63,372 nt of DNA from NCBI GenBank assembly GCA_964370545.1, contig CAYJJQ010000004.1, positions 1 through 63,372 on the forward strand, read 5' to 3'. The stretch comes from CAKOSP01 sp964370545. GTDB lineage: Bacteria; Bacillota_I; Bacilli_A; RF39; UBA660. A program made the translations under genes and the position numbers. Shown here piece after piece: positions 8,092 to 16,803 of the stretch (positions are counted from its first letter, which is position 1; each line of letters starts with the position of its first letter). The notes beneath the pieces are model-generated. The model saw only the letters and a program-made list of their open reading frames with translations. It made no database searches and had not been told where the DNA came from.

Positions 8092-9996
8092 ATGTTTTTA
8101 AATAACGTTCATATAAGAATTAGATTTATATTTGCAGTAATAGTAATATGTTTAATAATCGTTATAGGAAGAGTATTTTATATACAAGTATTTGCATATA
8201 ATAAACTTAATACACTAGCAGAAAGTTTATGGAGTAGAAATCTTCCAGTAGAAGCAGATAGAGGATTAATATTAGATAGAAATGGTAATATACTAGCTGA
8301 AAATATTACTACTACTTCTTTAGTAGTAGTTCCTAATCAAATAGTTTCTAAAGAAGATGCTGCTAGTAAGATAAGTGAAATATTAGATGTTCCTTATGAT
8401 GATTTACTAGCACATTTTTCTAAAAATGTATCTATTGAAAGAGTTCACCCAGAGGGTAGGCGTTTAGATTATGAAACTGCTGAGGCTATAGATAATTTAA
8501 ATCTAGATGGAATATATTTATTAAAAGAATCTCAAAGATATTATCCCTATGAAGAAGCTTTATCTCATGTACTTGGTTATGTGGGAATTGATAATCAAGG
8601 ATTATCTGGTCTAGAGCTTTATTACGATGAATATTTAACAGGTGAAAATGGTTCTATAAAATACTTTTCAGATGGAAAAGGAAATAAATTAGAACTTGCA
8701 GAAGTATATGAATCTCCTGTAAGTGGAATAACTATACAAACTACTTTAGATTTAGATTTGCAATTAGCAGTTGAAAATGAACTTGATATAATAATGGACA
8801 AATATAATCCTAAAAGTGCTATGATTATGGCTATGAATCCTAATACAGGAGAAGTATTAGCCATAGGGTCAAGACCAGGTTTTAATCCTAATACATATCA
8901 AGATTATAGTAGTGAAGTAATAAATAGAAATATGCCCATATGGGCCACCTTCGAGCCAGGTTCAACATTTAAAATTATTACATTAGCAGCCTCTCTTGAA
9001 GAACAAAAAATCAACTTATTTGAAGATAATCATTATGACACTGGTAAAATAAATGTTGAAGGATCTACACTTCACTGTTGGAAAACAGGAGGGCATGGCG
9101 AGCAAACATACTTAGAAGTTGTAGAAAATTCTTGTAATACAGGATTTGTAGTTATGGGTCAGCAATTAGGTACTAATTTATTAATGGAGTATGTTTCAGA
9201 TTTTGGTTTTGGTACTAAAACAGGTATAGATTTAAATGGTGAATCTAAAGGTATACTTTTTGATGTAGAAGATATGGGACCTTTAGAAACAGCAACCACT
9301 GCCTTTGGTCAAGGAGTTTCAGTTACTCCTGTTCAGCAAGTTAATGCGTTGTCAGCCGCTATAAATGGAGGAACGTTATACACTCCTTATATTGTTTCAT
9401 CATTTTTAGATCCCGAAACTAATTCAGCATTAAAAATAATAAATCCAACAGCAGTAAGAACAGTTATTAGTGAAGAAACTTCTCAGTTAGTAAGATACGC
9501 TCTTGAAAGTGTAGTAGCAAATGGAACAGGTAAAAATGCATATATAGAAAATTATAAAGTGGGTGGAAAAACCGGTACTGCGCAAAAAGTAGTAGATGGG
9601 GTATATTCTAAAACAGAATATATATTATCATTTATTGGCTTTATGCCAGCTGATGATCCTGAAATAGTATTATATGTAGCAGTTGATAGTCCAAGTGGTG
9701 TAGTTCAGTATGGTGGTACAGTAGCAGCTCCAGTAGCTCAAAGTGTATTTACAAGTGCAATAGATATATTAGATATAAAACCAGCAGATGATGTACTTCC
9801 TAAAGAATATACTTGGCTTGATGAAAAATATATAAAGATGCCATGTGTAACTGGCGAGAGTTTGGATGATGCTAAAAAAATATTAAATAATTTTAAATTA
9901 GAGTATTCAGGTAATGGTAATGAAGTATTTTATCAAAGTCCAGTATGTGGTTCTTATGTAAAAGAAAATAGTACTGTATTACTCCAGTTAAATTGA
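8092..9996 (+). CDS. Second class B penicillin-binding protein with PASTA domain
   Basis: 634-residue transpeptidase of the FtsI/SpoVD type. It has an N-terminal membrane helix (about 9-30), a dimerisation domain with ADRGLILDRNGNILAEN, and catalytic motifs STFK (291-294), SCN (347-349) and KTG (493-495). One PASTA domain follows (about 582-634). Compared with the 2401-4482 enzyme it has an intact, different active-site surround (cysteine in SCN), so the two are old paralogs with probably divided roles. It leads into mraY with a 70-base gap. Confidence 0.92.
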   Translation: MFLNNVHIRIRFIFAVIVICLIIVIGRVFYIQVFAYNKLNTLAESLWSRNLPVEADRGLILDRNGNILAENITTTSLVVVPNQIVSKEDAASKISEILDVPYDDLLAHFSKNVSIERVHPEGRRLDYETAEAIDNLNLDGIYLLKESQRYYPYEEALSHVLGYVGIDNQGLSGLELYYDEYLTGENGSIKYFSDGKGNKLELAEVYESPVSGITIQTTLDLDLQLAVENELDIIMDKYNPKSAMIMAMNPNTGEVLAIGSRPGFNPNTYQDYSSEVINRNMPIWATFEPGSTFKIITLAASLEEQKINLFEDNHYDTGKINVEGSTLHCWKTGGHGEQTYLEVVENSCNTGFVVMGQQLGTNLLMEYVSDFGFGTKTGIDLNGESKGILFDVEDMGPLETATTAFGQGVSVTPVQQVNALSAAINGGTLYTPYIVSSFLDPETNSALKIINPTAVRTVISEETSQLVRYALESVVANGTGKNAYIENYKVGGKTGTAQKVVDGVYSKTEYILSFIGFMPADDPEIVLYVAVDSPSGVVQYGGTVAAPVAQSVFTSAIDILDIKPADDVLPKEYTWLDEKYIKMPCVTGESLDDAKKILNNFKLEYSGNGNEVFYQSPVCGSYVKENSTVLLQLN

Positions 9997-10066
9997 TGTA
10001 AAGTTTAAAAACTAGATTTATATTATATTATAATTATAGTATAATAAAAGAGAAAGAGGTGGATAT

Positions 10067-11053
10067 ATGTTAATACTTGCAAAAGCAGCAATGGCTATGA
10101 TGATGGGATTTATCTTAGCAATCATTTGTGGTATTTTATTTATACCAATGCTTAAGAAAAAGAAAATAGGACAAACAGTAAGTGCTCTTATAAATATAAG
10201 GCATCAAGAAAAAAATGGAACTCCTACAATGGGAGGAATAATATTTATAGTTCCTGTTTTATTATCTTTGATTTTATTATTTATTAATGGTAGTATGGAG
10301 TTTAGTTATAATTTAGGAATATTAATATTTGTATTTTTAGCTTATGCTGGACTAGGTTTTGTAGATGATTATTTGAAAGTTTATAAAAAAAATAATGGTG
10401 GTTTATCACTTGTTACTAAATTTTTAGTACAAATGATTATAGCTTTAATATTTTTCTTCTTATACTTACAAGGTGGAGGAAATCCTAATGTTACATTTTT
10501 AAGTTATTCAATCCCCCTTAGTTGGTTCTTTGGTATATTTATACTTATTGTGCTTGTAGGTACAAGTAATGCAATTAATATAACTGATGGTCAAGATGGA
10601 TTAGCAGGAGGACTTAGTTTAATTGCTTTCTTAGCTTATGGTATTATTGCTTGGAATTGTGGATGGCTTGAAGGTTATGAAGAAATAGCGATATTTTGTT
10701 TCGTATTAGTAGGATCATTAATGGGCTTTTTAATTTTTAATACACATCCGGCTAAAGTGTTTATGGGGGATTTAGGCTCGCTTGCACTTGGTGGTGCACT
10801 TGCAACTATTGCTATTATAACTAAGCATGAATTTTCACTAGTTTTAATTGGTGGGGTATTTGTTATAGAGACACTTACCAGTTTAATGCAGATTATATCA
10901 ATTAGAAAGTTTGGGAAAAAGATATTTAAGAAAGCTCCGCTTCATCACCATTTTGAAGAAATGGGCTGGCCAGAGCAAGATATAGTTAAATTATTTTGGA
11001 TAATTGGTTTAATACTTGCTATGCTAGCGATAACCTACGGAGTATGGTTATAA
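10067..11053 (+). CDS. mraY: Phospho-N-acetylmuramoyl-pentapeptide transferase
   Basis: Membrane enzyme that makes lipid I by transferring phospho-MurNAc-pentapeptide to undecaprenyl phosphate. About ten membrane segments across 328 residues. Signature motifs are visible: TPTMGG near residue 45, the aspartate pair in GFVDDYLK (about 102), NITDGQDGLAGG (about 173) and the histidine-rich APLHHHFE loop (about 295). Last wall gene of the cluster. MurD, FtsW and MurG genes do not follow it here. Confidence 0.96.
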   Translation: MLILAKAAMAMMMGFILAIICGILFIPMLKKKKIGQTVSALINIRHQEKNGTPTMGGIIFIVPVLLSLILLFINGSMEFSYNLGILIFVFLAYAGLGFVDDYLKVYKKNNGGLSLVTKFLVQMIIALIFFFLYLQGGGNPNVTFLSYSIPLSWFFGIFILIVLVGTSNAINITDGQDGLAGGLSLIAFLAYGIIAWNCGWLEGYEEIAIFCFVLVGSLMGFLIFNTHPAKVFMGDLGSLALGGALATIAIITKHEFSLVLIGGVFVIETLTSLMQIISIRKFGKKIFKKAPLHHHFEEMGWPEQDIVKLFWIIGLILAMLAITYGVWL

Positions 11054-11100
11054 GATTGACACACTATTAAAGTTTATGTTAAACTTTAACTAGAGTTCTA

Positions 11101-11123
11101 AAGGACTTATAAGTCCTTTTTTT
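11101..11123 (+). terminator. Terminator between mraY and trpS
   Basis: An AAGGACTT/AAGTCCTT stem is followed by seven T. Just upstream lies a second inverted repeat (TTAAAGTTT/AAACTTTAA) and a TTGACA at 11056-11061, so a trpS leader that passes through this terminator (attenuation) cannot be excluded. No T-box features are visible in these 80 bases. Confidence 0.7.
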
Positions 11124-11135
11124 ATAGGAGTTTAT

Positions 11136-12116
11136 ATGGAAAGAATTATAACAGGAATTAAACCATCAGGAGGTATTACATTAGGTAATTATATAGGTTC
11201 TATTATGCAAATGGTAAATATGCAAAATGATTATGAATCATTTATATTTATAGCAGATATGCATGCAATAACAGTTCCTCAAAATCCGGAAGCTTTAAAA
11301 GCAAATATTAAAGAGTTACTTGCTTTATATTTAGCATGTGGTATAGAACCAGAAAAAAATGTAATATTTTTACAATCAGAAAATAAATATCATGCTAATA
11401 TATCGTGGTTATTAGAGTGTACTACTCCTTATGGAGAACTTACTAGAATGACTCAGTTTAAAGACAAATCTAATAAAAATGAAAGTTTTTCAACAGGATT
11501 ACTTACATATCCAGTCTTAATGGCTGCAGATATACTTACATATGATGTTGATTTAGTACCTGTAGGAATAGATCAAAAACAACATGTAGAGCTTACTAGA
11601 AATATAGCTGAAAGATATAATAATAGATTTGGAGATACTTTTAAAGTTCCCGATGTAAAAATGACTAAAGAAGGAACTAAAATAATGGATTTAGTAGATC
11701 CTAGTAAAAAAATGAGTAAATCTGATGATAACCCTAAAGGTTTTATAGCTATGCTTGATGACTTAGAATTAGTTAGAAAAAAAATAATGAGTGCTACTAC
11801 TGATAGTGATTGTTTAGTTAAATATGATCCTGAAAATAAACCAGGGATATCTAATTTAATAAATATACTGGTTTCACTTACAAATAAAACTGTTGAAGAA
11901 GTAGAGTTAGAGTTTAATGGTAAAAACTATGGAGAGTTCAAAAAAGTTGTAGCAGATACTGTTGTTAATAGATTAGAAGTTATACAAACAAAATATAAAG
12001 AAATTATAAATAGTGATATATTAGATGAAGTTTTAGATAATGGTAAAAAGGTAACTAAAAAGATTGCAAAAGAAAAATATAAAACTATGAAAAAACTTAT
12101 GGGATTAGATAGATAG
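11136..12116 (+). CDS. trpS: Tryptophanyl-tRNA synthetase
   Basis: Class I synthetase that charges tRNA-Trp. 326 residues, standard length. The HIGH-equivalent appears as GGITLGNYIG near residue 12 and the KMSKS loop as KKMSKSDD near residue 195. The PVGIDQKQHVELTR stretch for adenylate and tryptophan binding is conserved. Ribosome site AGGAG lies 6-10 bases before the ATG. Confidence 0.97.
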   Translation: MERIITGIKPSGGITLGNYIGSIMQMVNMQNDYESFIFIADMHAITVPQNPEALKANIKELLALYLACGIEPEKNVIFLQSENKYHANISWLLECTTPYGELTRMTQFKDKSNKNESFSTGLLTYPVLMAADILTYDVDLVPVGIDQKQHVELTRNIAERYNNRFGDTFKVPDVKMTKEGTKIMDLVDPSKKMSKSDDNPKGFIAMLDDLELVRKKIMSATTDSDCLVKYDPENKPGISNLINILVSLTNKTVEEVELEFNGKNYGEFKKVVADTVVNRLEVIQTKYKEIINSDILDEVLDNGKKVTKKIAKEKYKTMKKLMGLDR

Positions 12117-12129
12117 GAGATAAAAATTT

Positions 12130-12489
12130 ATGTTATTAGAAGATTATGTAGCTGGAATATTTACATCTAATGTAATATTACTGTGGTTAGGAATAACAAT
12201 ATTCTTTATAATTGCTAATTGGAAAATATTTACAAAAGCAGGAAAGCCTGGATGGGCATCGCTTATTCCTATTTATAGCAACATAGTAATGTTTAGAATT
12301 GCTAAAATGTCTGGTTTTTGGGTACTAGTACTACTTATTCCAGTTGTAAATGTAGTAATATTATTTATAATGTATTATAATATTGCTATAAATTTTAATA
12401 GAGGATTAGGAACTGCTTTAGGGTTATACTTCTTTCCTTATATCTTTATTCCTATCTTAGCTTTTGGTTCAGCAACTTATATAGATTAA
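12130..12489 (+). CDS. Small integral membrane protein, DUF5684-like
   Basis: 119 residues with about three or four hydrophobic segments. It contains the phrase GKPGWASLIPIY, seen in small membrane proteins grouped as DUF5684 and sometimes beside signal peptidases. No catalytic residues stand out and I can give no function. It starts 14 bases after trpS and has its own terminator at 12494-12518, so it is probably co-transcribed with trpS. Confidence 0.65.
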   Translation: MLLEDYVAGIFTSNVILLWLGITIFFIIANWKIFTKAGKPGWASLIPIYSNIVMFRIAKMSGFWVLVLLIPVVNVVILFIMYYNIAINFNRGLGTALGLYFFPYIFIPILAFGSATYID

Positions 12490-12493
12490 ATTA

Positions 12494-12518
12494 AATACGG
12501 ATAACCGTATTTTTTTTG
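12494..12518 (+). terminator. Rho-independent terminator
   Basis: AATACGG / CCGTATT stem, ATAA loop, then eight T. It ends the trpS transcript. Confidence 0.88.
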
Positions 12519-12602
12519 TCAAAAAATAAGAAGGTTTGTCGAAAGTATTTACAAGAAAAATAAAGTGTATATACTAGAGAACTTAAGAAAAGGAAAAAGT
12601 AA

Positions 12603-13490
12603 ATGATAAAAACTGAAACAAAGATAGCAGGGCCAACAAATGATATAGTATTTAAAATATTTTTTAAGAAAAATAGAGAGATGTTAAATCTAGTAATAAA
12701 AGAAGTAATAGGTATAGATATAGAAAAGGCTAGTATAGAGTTTTTAGATACAGAAACTCAGGGAAATTTTATAGATGATAAAATAACAAGATTTGATTTA
12801 AGAGTAAAATTACCAGGAGGGAAAGTAGTATATATAGAAATGCAAAATGTTAAACAAAAAGAATTATTAAATAGAATGGATTTTTATTTAGCAAGAGTGT
12901 TAACAGAACAGATGCAAGTATCAGGGAAGTATCAGAACTTGAAAAGTGTATATGGAATATTCTTTTTAAATTATAACAGTGAAGAATTTAATAAAATGTT
13001 TACAAAATTAGAAATATGCGATAAACTTAACTTAGAGAAAACTTATGATAATAGAACAATGTATGTTATAAACTTGAAACAAGTAGAAGAAGATAAAAGA
13101 TTTGATGAAGATTTTATAAGATTATTAAAGTTCATAACACTAGAAAGTAGTAAGGAGATGAGTGATATGGCAAGGGTAAATGATAAGTTTGAAAAAGCAT
13201 ATAAGTTAGTACAAGATATAAATGCAGATCCAGAGTATAGAGACTATATCTGGCAAAAAGAAAAAGATAAATGGGATAAAGAAGCAGAACTAGACTATGC
13301 TTTAAGCGAAGGTCATGAAAAAGGCAAAGCAGAAGGTATACTGGAAGGTAAAGCAGAAGGTATACTGGAAGGCAAAGCAGAGAACACCAAAGAGTTAGTT
13401 TTAAAGATGCATCAAAATAATCTTGATTTAGAAACAATTTCTAAAATAACTCAGATGCCTATTGAAGAAATTAACTCAATAATAGAGTAA
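12603..13490 (+). CDS. Rpn/PD-(D/E)XK nuclease family protein with internal repeats
   Basis: 295 residues of the Rpn (YhgA-like, PDDEXK) family, DNA nucleases linked to recombination and often misnamed transposases. The N-terminus has the family start TNDIVFKIFFKKN. The catalytic core is visible as FDLRVKLPGGKVVYIEMQ (Asp, then Glu-x-Gln) at about residues 68-85. Residues about 236-262 are a tandem repeat of KAEGILEG encoded by a 24-bp DNA repeat. A 100-base intergenic region and its own terminator make it monocistronic. Whether it moves or only cuts is not shown here; no terminal repeats are visible. Confidence 0.85.
   Translation: MIKTETKIAGPTNDIVFKIFFKKNREMLNLVIKEVIGIDIEKASIEFLDTETQGNFIDDKITRFDLRVKLPGGKVVYIEMQNVKQKELLNRMDFYLARVLTEQMQVSGKYQNLKSVYGIFFLNYNSEEFNKMFTKLEICDKLNLEKTYDNRTMYVINLKQVEEDKRFDEDFIRLLKFITLESSKEMSDMARVNDKFEKAYKLVQDINADPEYRDYIWQKEKDKWDKEAELDYALSEGHEKGKAEGILEGKAEGILEGKAENTKELVLKMHQNNLDLETISKITQMPIEEINSIIE
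13324..13383 (+). repeat. 24-bp tandem repeat inside the Rpn gene
   Basis: Two and a half near-perfect copies of a 24-bp unit (key core GCAGAAGGTATACTGGAAGG) encode KAEGILEG. The unit is a multiple of three, so copy change would lengthen or shorten the linker without breaking the frame. Confidence 0.85.
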
Positions 13491-13491
13491 T

Positions 13492-13531
13492 AAAAAAGTG
13501 TTTTATGATTAACAATAAAACACTTTTTTTA
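13492..13531 (+). terminator. Rho-independent terminator
   Basis: AAGTGTTTTAT / ATAAAACACTT stem of at least 11 bp with an 8-base loop and a T run. Confidence 0.88.
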
Positions 13532-13589
13532 TGTTTATATATGCAAAATATATATTTTATGATAAAATTACATAGTTATGAGGTGAATT

Positions 13590-15179
13590 ATGCTTAAAGT
13601 AATAGATGTAAGTTTAAAATTTGGAACTAAAACTTTATTTGAAAATGTTAATTTAGATTTTGGAAATAATTGTTATGGTTTAGTAGGTGCTAATGGAGCA
13701 GGTAAATCCACTTTTATTAAATTATTAAGTGGTAAACTTGAAACTACTAAAGGGGAAATTATTACTGGTAAAGGTGAAAGAATAAGTGTTTTAGAACAGA
13801 ATCATAATTTATATGATGAGTATACTCTTATAGATACAGTTATAATGGGTAATAAAGAATTATATGATATTATGAATGAAAAAAATGAAATATATCAAAA
13901 AGAAGATTTTACCGATGCAGATGGTATAAAAGCAGGAGAACTTGAAGCTTTATTTGCAGAGATGAATGGATGGCAAGCTGAAAGTGATGCAGCAATATTA
14001 CTTTCTAATTTAGGGGTAGATATTGATACACATTATTTACATTTAAAAGAGTTACCAGATAAAGATAAAGTAAAGGTGCTGCTTGCGCAGGCTTTATTTA
14101 GAAAACCTGATATACTACTACTTGATGAGCCTACAAATGGATTAGATCTTAAAAGTAAGTTATGGTTAGAAGAATTTTTAATTAATTTTGAAAATACAGT
14201 AATAGTAGTATCTCATGATAGATATTTTCTAAATAAAGTTTGTACTCATATTGTGGATATAGACTATGGAAAAATAACTGCTTTTGTAGGAAATTATGAC
14301 TTTTGGTATGAATCTAGTGAATTAATACTTAAACAAATGAAAGATAGTAATAAGAAAAAAGAAGAGAAGATAAAAGAATTACAAACATTTATAGCTAGAT
14401 TTAGTGCTAATGCATCTAAATCTAAACAAGCTACTTCTAGAAAAAAATTACTGGATAAAATAGTACTAGATGAAATAAGACCTTCTAATCGTAAATATCC
14501 TTTTGTTAACTTTGAAGTAGAAAAAGGATTAACTGGGGAAATATTACATTTGAGTAATATTAATTATAGTATAGATGGTAAAGATATACTTAAAAATTTT
14601 TCTTTATATATAAATAAAGATGATAAAATAGCCCTTATAGGTACTAACGAACTAGCTAAAACAACTCTCCTTAAAATAATTAAAGGAGAGATAACCCCTG
14701 ATAGTGGAACTATCAAAGTAGGGGTTAATACTTCTTTTAGTTATTTTCCCAAAGATCATGATTATCTATTTGATAATAATGATGATATGGTTACATGGCT
14801 TAGGAAGTATTCATCTGATACAGATGAATCTTTCGTTAGAGGTTTTCTAGGAAGAATGTTATTTTCTGGAGATGATGCTCTTAAGAAAGTTAAAGTTTTA
14901 TCAGGAGGAGAAAAAGTTAGATGTGTACTAGCTAAAATGATGTTAGAGAAGGGTAATTTCTTATTACTTGATGAACCTACTAACCATCTTGATATTGAGG
15001 CTATAACAGCTCTTAATAATGGTTTAATTAAATATAATTCATCATTTATAATTACATCATATGATCAGCAGCTTATTAATACAACAGCTAATAGATTAAT
15101 AGAAATAAAAGATGATGGAACTTATAAAGATAAATATATGACATATGATGAATATGTTGAAAAGTATATTAATGTGTAA
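13590..15179 (+). CDS. ABC-F family ATPase, YbiT/YkpA-like
   Basis: Soluble protein with two ABC ATPase domains and no membrane segments, as in ABC-F factors that act on ribosomes. Domain 1 has an intact Walker A (G33 to T41, GANGAGKST), a Walker B (LLLDEPTN) and a SHDR switch. Its signature is degenerate (LPDKDKV, about 155-161), as in the YbiT branch. Domain 2 has an intact LSGGE and LLLDEPTNHLD, but its Walker A reads GTNELAKT (351-358), lacking the two inner glycines, and its switch histidine is Tyr491 (SYDQ). The linker (about 250-300) is Lys-rich and helical. Flanked by terminators. Confidence 0.88.
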   Translation: MLKVIDVSLKFGTKTLFENVNLDFGNNCYGLVGANGAGKSTFIKLLSGKLETTKGEIITGKGERISVLEQNHNLYDEYTLIDTVIMGNKELYDIMNEKNEIYQKEDFTDADGIKAGELEALFAEMNGWQAESDAAILLSNLGVDIDTHYLHLKELPDKDKVKVLLAQALFRKPDILLLDEPTNGLDLKSKLWLEEFLINFENTVIVVSHDRYFLNKVCTHIVDIDYGKITAFVGNYDFWYESSELILKQMKDSNKKKEEKIKELQTFIARFSANASKSKQATSRKKLLDKIVLDEIRPSNRKYPFVNFEVEKGLTGEILHLSNINYSIDGKDILKNFSLYINKDDKIALIGTNELAKTTLLKIIKGEITPDSGTIKVGVNTSFSYFPKDHDYLFDNNDDMVTWLRKYSSDTDESFVRGFLGRMLFSGDDALKKVKVLSGGEKVRCVLAKMMLEKGNFLLLDEPTNHLDIEAITALNNGLIKYNSSFIITSYDQQLINTTANRLIEIKDDGTYKDKYMTYDEYVEKYINV

Positions 15180-15192
15180 TATATATAAATAT

Positions 15193-15228
15193 AAGCATAA
15201 CTGCTATTGACAGTATGCTTATTTTTTA
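15193..15228 (+). terminator. Rho-independent terminator
   Basis: AAGCAT-ACTG pairs with CAGT-ATGCTT with one bulged A, followed by ATTTTTT. It isolates the ABC-F gene from the DGR target. Confidence 0.75.
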
Positions 15229-15256
15229 TTAAAATTAGTATAGTAAGGATTATAAG

Positions 15257-16630
15257 ATGAAACTAAATAAAAAGAGTATTTTAATTAGTTTAGGAGTAAT
15301 TATATTATTAGTAGGAGGCTACTTTCTTTTTTCAGTTTATTTAAATAATAATGAATTAGTAGTAAGTAGTGATAATAACGATAATGAAATCTTTGCAGTA
15401 TTCTTAGAAACAGGATATGATACAAATGTATATAACTACTCAGAAGTTACTGAGTGGCCAGCAGATTATATTTTTAATTCGGAAAAGTCATACTGTACAT
15501 ATGGTTCAGAGTTATCTTGGGATGGTACTGGAGTAGCAGTATCTTTATCAGGTTCAGATATATGTTATGTTTATTTTAAGGTTCCGCCAGATATTTATTT
15601 AGCAAGCATGACGCTTAATGGAAGTGCTACATCAAGTATTCCTACTAAAACTGACACTATGTTTGTAGGTGTAAGCTGCGCTAATGCTACAGGTAAATGG
15701 AATTATGAAGATTGGTATTTAGAAGTAGATAATGTAACTGATAAAGTAAACTGTAGTGTTGATTTTACGAATGTAACTAATCCTCCTACAGTAGCGCAGC
15801 ATATTATAGATCTTCATAGTGGTACTGATGGAACAGAAGGTATATATTATACAAACTCATCAGAATATAGATATACAGGAATGGCACCAAATAATTACAT
15901 ATGGTTTAATGATGAACTATGGAGAATAATAGGGGTATTTGATGGAGATTCTCATGGAAGAGATGGAGAGAATTTAGTAAAGATAATAAGTGAAGATACT
16001 TATTCATATGCTTTTGATACGGCAAATGATAACTCGTGGGCTGACTCAGGAGGAGGAGCAACGCTTAATACGCTTTATAATACATATTATTATAATAGTA
16101 CAAATGGAACAAGTTATGCAGGGTGTCGTGGACACTCAAGTTCATTAACAAAGTCATGTGATTTTACAAACTCAGGATTAGATGCAGAAGCAAGAGAAAT
16201 GGTGCAAAGTGTAACGTGGTATTTGGGAGGGCACTCTATATCAGGAGTAACGGCAAGCGTAATGTATGGGTACGAAAGAGGAAGTACTGTATCAAGCGGG
16301 ACATATACCAGCACAACAGCAAATATAGGATTAATGTACGCAAGTGATTATGGATATGCAGCACCACCTAGTTGTTTAACGACAAATTTAAGTAGCTATA
16401 ATACTGCTGCATGTGGAGGTAATAATTGGCTTTTAGAAAACCAATATGAATTTACACTAACGGCCACCTCCACTACCTCGAACTTTGTGTGGAGTGTCGG
16501 CTATCACGGCGGCGTGACCAACATCAACGTTTACATCGGCTATGCCTCTCGGCCAGTCTTGTATCTGAAATCTTCTTTGGTATATTTAGGAGGAACGGGA
16601 AGCGAAGCTGATCCGTTCATAGTAGGATAA
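15257..16630 (+). CDS. DGR target protein 1 (type A, variable C-terminus)
   Basis: 457-residue surface protein. One N-terminal membrane anchor (about 9-28) without a lipobox is followed by a domain unique to type A (about 45-175, paired cysteines), then a domain starting near residue 195 (YRYTGMAPNNYIWFNDELWRI). The last 60 residues contain the variable repeat (nt 16463-16549), where template Asn codons have become Thr, Phe, Ser, Gly, His, Ile or Tyr. The end, GTGSEADPFIVG, is shared with the type B target at 19070. Base composition jumps to GC-rich in the variable repeat. The fold is probably C-type-lectin-like as in other DGR targets; this is inference. Confidence 0.88.
   Translation: MKLNKKSILISLGVIILLVGGYFLFSVYLNNNELVVSSDNNDNEIFAVFLETGYDTNVYNYSEVTEWPADYIFNSEKSYCTYGSELSWDGTGVAVSLSGSDICYVYFKVPPDIYLASMTLNGSATSSIPTKTDTMFVGVSCANATGKWNYEDWYLEVDNVTDKVNCSVDFTNVTNPPTVAQHIIDLHSGTDGTEGIYYTNSSEYRYTGMAPNNYIWFNDELWRIIGVFDGDSHGRDGENLVKIISEDTYSYAFDTANDNSWADSGGGATLNTLYNTYYYNSTNGTSYAGCRGHSSSLTKSCDFTNSGLDAEAREMVQSVTWYLGGHSISGVTASVMYGYERGSTVSSGTYTSTTANIGLMYASDYGYAAPPSCLTTNLSSYNTAACGGNNWLLENQYEFTLTATSTTSNFVWSVGYHGGVTNINVYIGYASRPVLYLKSSLVYLGGTGSEADPFIVG
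16463..16549 (+). repeat. DGR variable repeat VR1
   Basis: 87 bp aligned without gaps to the template repeat at 18575-18661. I count 17 differences: 15 fall on template adenines (of 32 adenines) and 2 on other bases (of 55). Changes hit the first two positions of AAY codons and never create stops. It is in frame with the target gene (codons 403-431). Confidence 0.93.
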
Positions 16631-16653
16631 AAAGGAGAAGATAGAATAAAACA

Positions 16654-16671
16654 AACCGCCGGCAGGCGGTT
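16654..16671 (+). other. GC-rich hairpin after VR1
   Basis: 7-bp stem AACCGCC/GGCGGTT with loop GGCA, 105 bp after VR1 and 23 bp after the stop codon. The same hairpin follows VR2. Hairpins just downstream of variable repeats are known to assist homing in the Bordetella phage DGR. The T tract after this copy is interrupted, so it would be a poor terminator. Confidence 0.75.
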
Positions 16672-16754
16672 ATATTTTTAATAAAAATATAATCATGTGC
16701 TAATATTAAACAATTGAAAAGTTTACATTATATTTATAATTCAAATAAAAAAAG

Positions 16755-16796
16755 TTGACAATATGTAAATGTGCGGGTATGATTAATATAGAGGTG
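16755..16796 (+). promoter_or_regulatory. Promoter and ribosome site of the DGR core operon
   Basis: TTGACA (16755-16760), 17-bp spacer, TATGAT (16778-16783), then GAGGTGAT (16791-16798), a full match to the 16S tail. A transcript from this promoter would start around 16790, so the leader is only a few bases long. It drives the MutS-like, avd and RT genes. Confidence 0.85.
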
Positions 16797-16803
16797 ATGT
16801 ATA

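Noticed and set aside
11054..11135. T-box or trp leader before trpS
   Set aside because: Only 80 bases with a terminator and an AT-rich repeat; no T-box sequence or specifier loop could be found.
13132..13437. Minus-strand leucine-rich ORF in the Rpn gene
   Set aside because: Shadow of the Lys/Glu-rich coding strand and of the repeat; no start signal.
16114..16314. Minus-strand ORF inside target 1 with a matching one in target 2 (19696-19896)
   Set aside because: Both exist only because the two target genes are nearly identical there. No ribosome site, and the frame is a shadow of the plus-strand gene.
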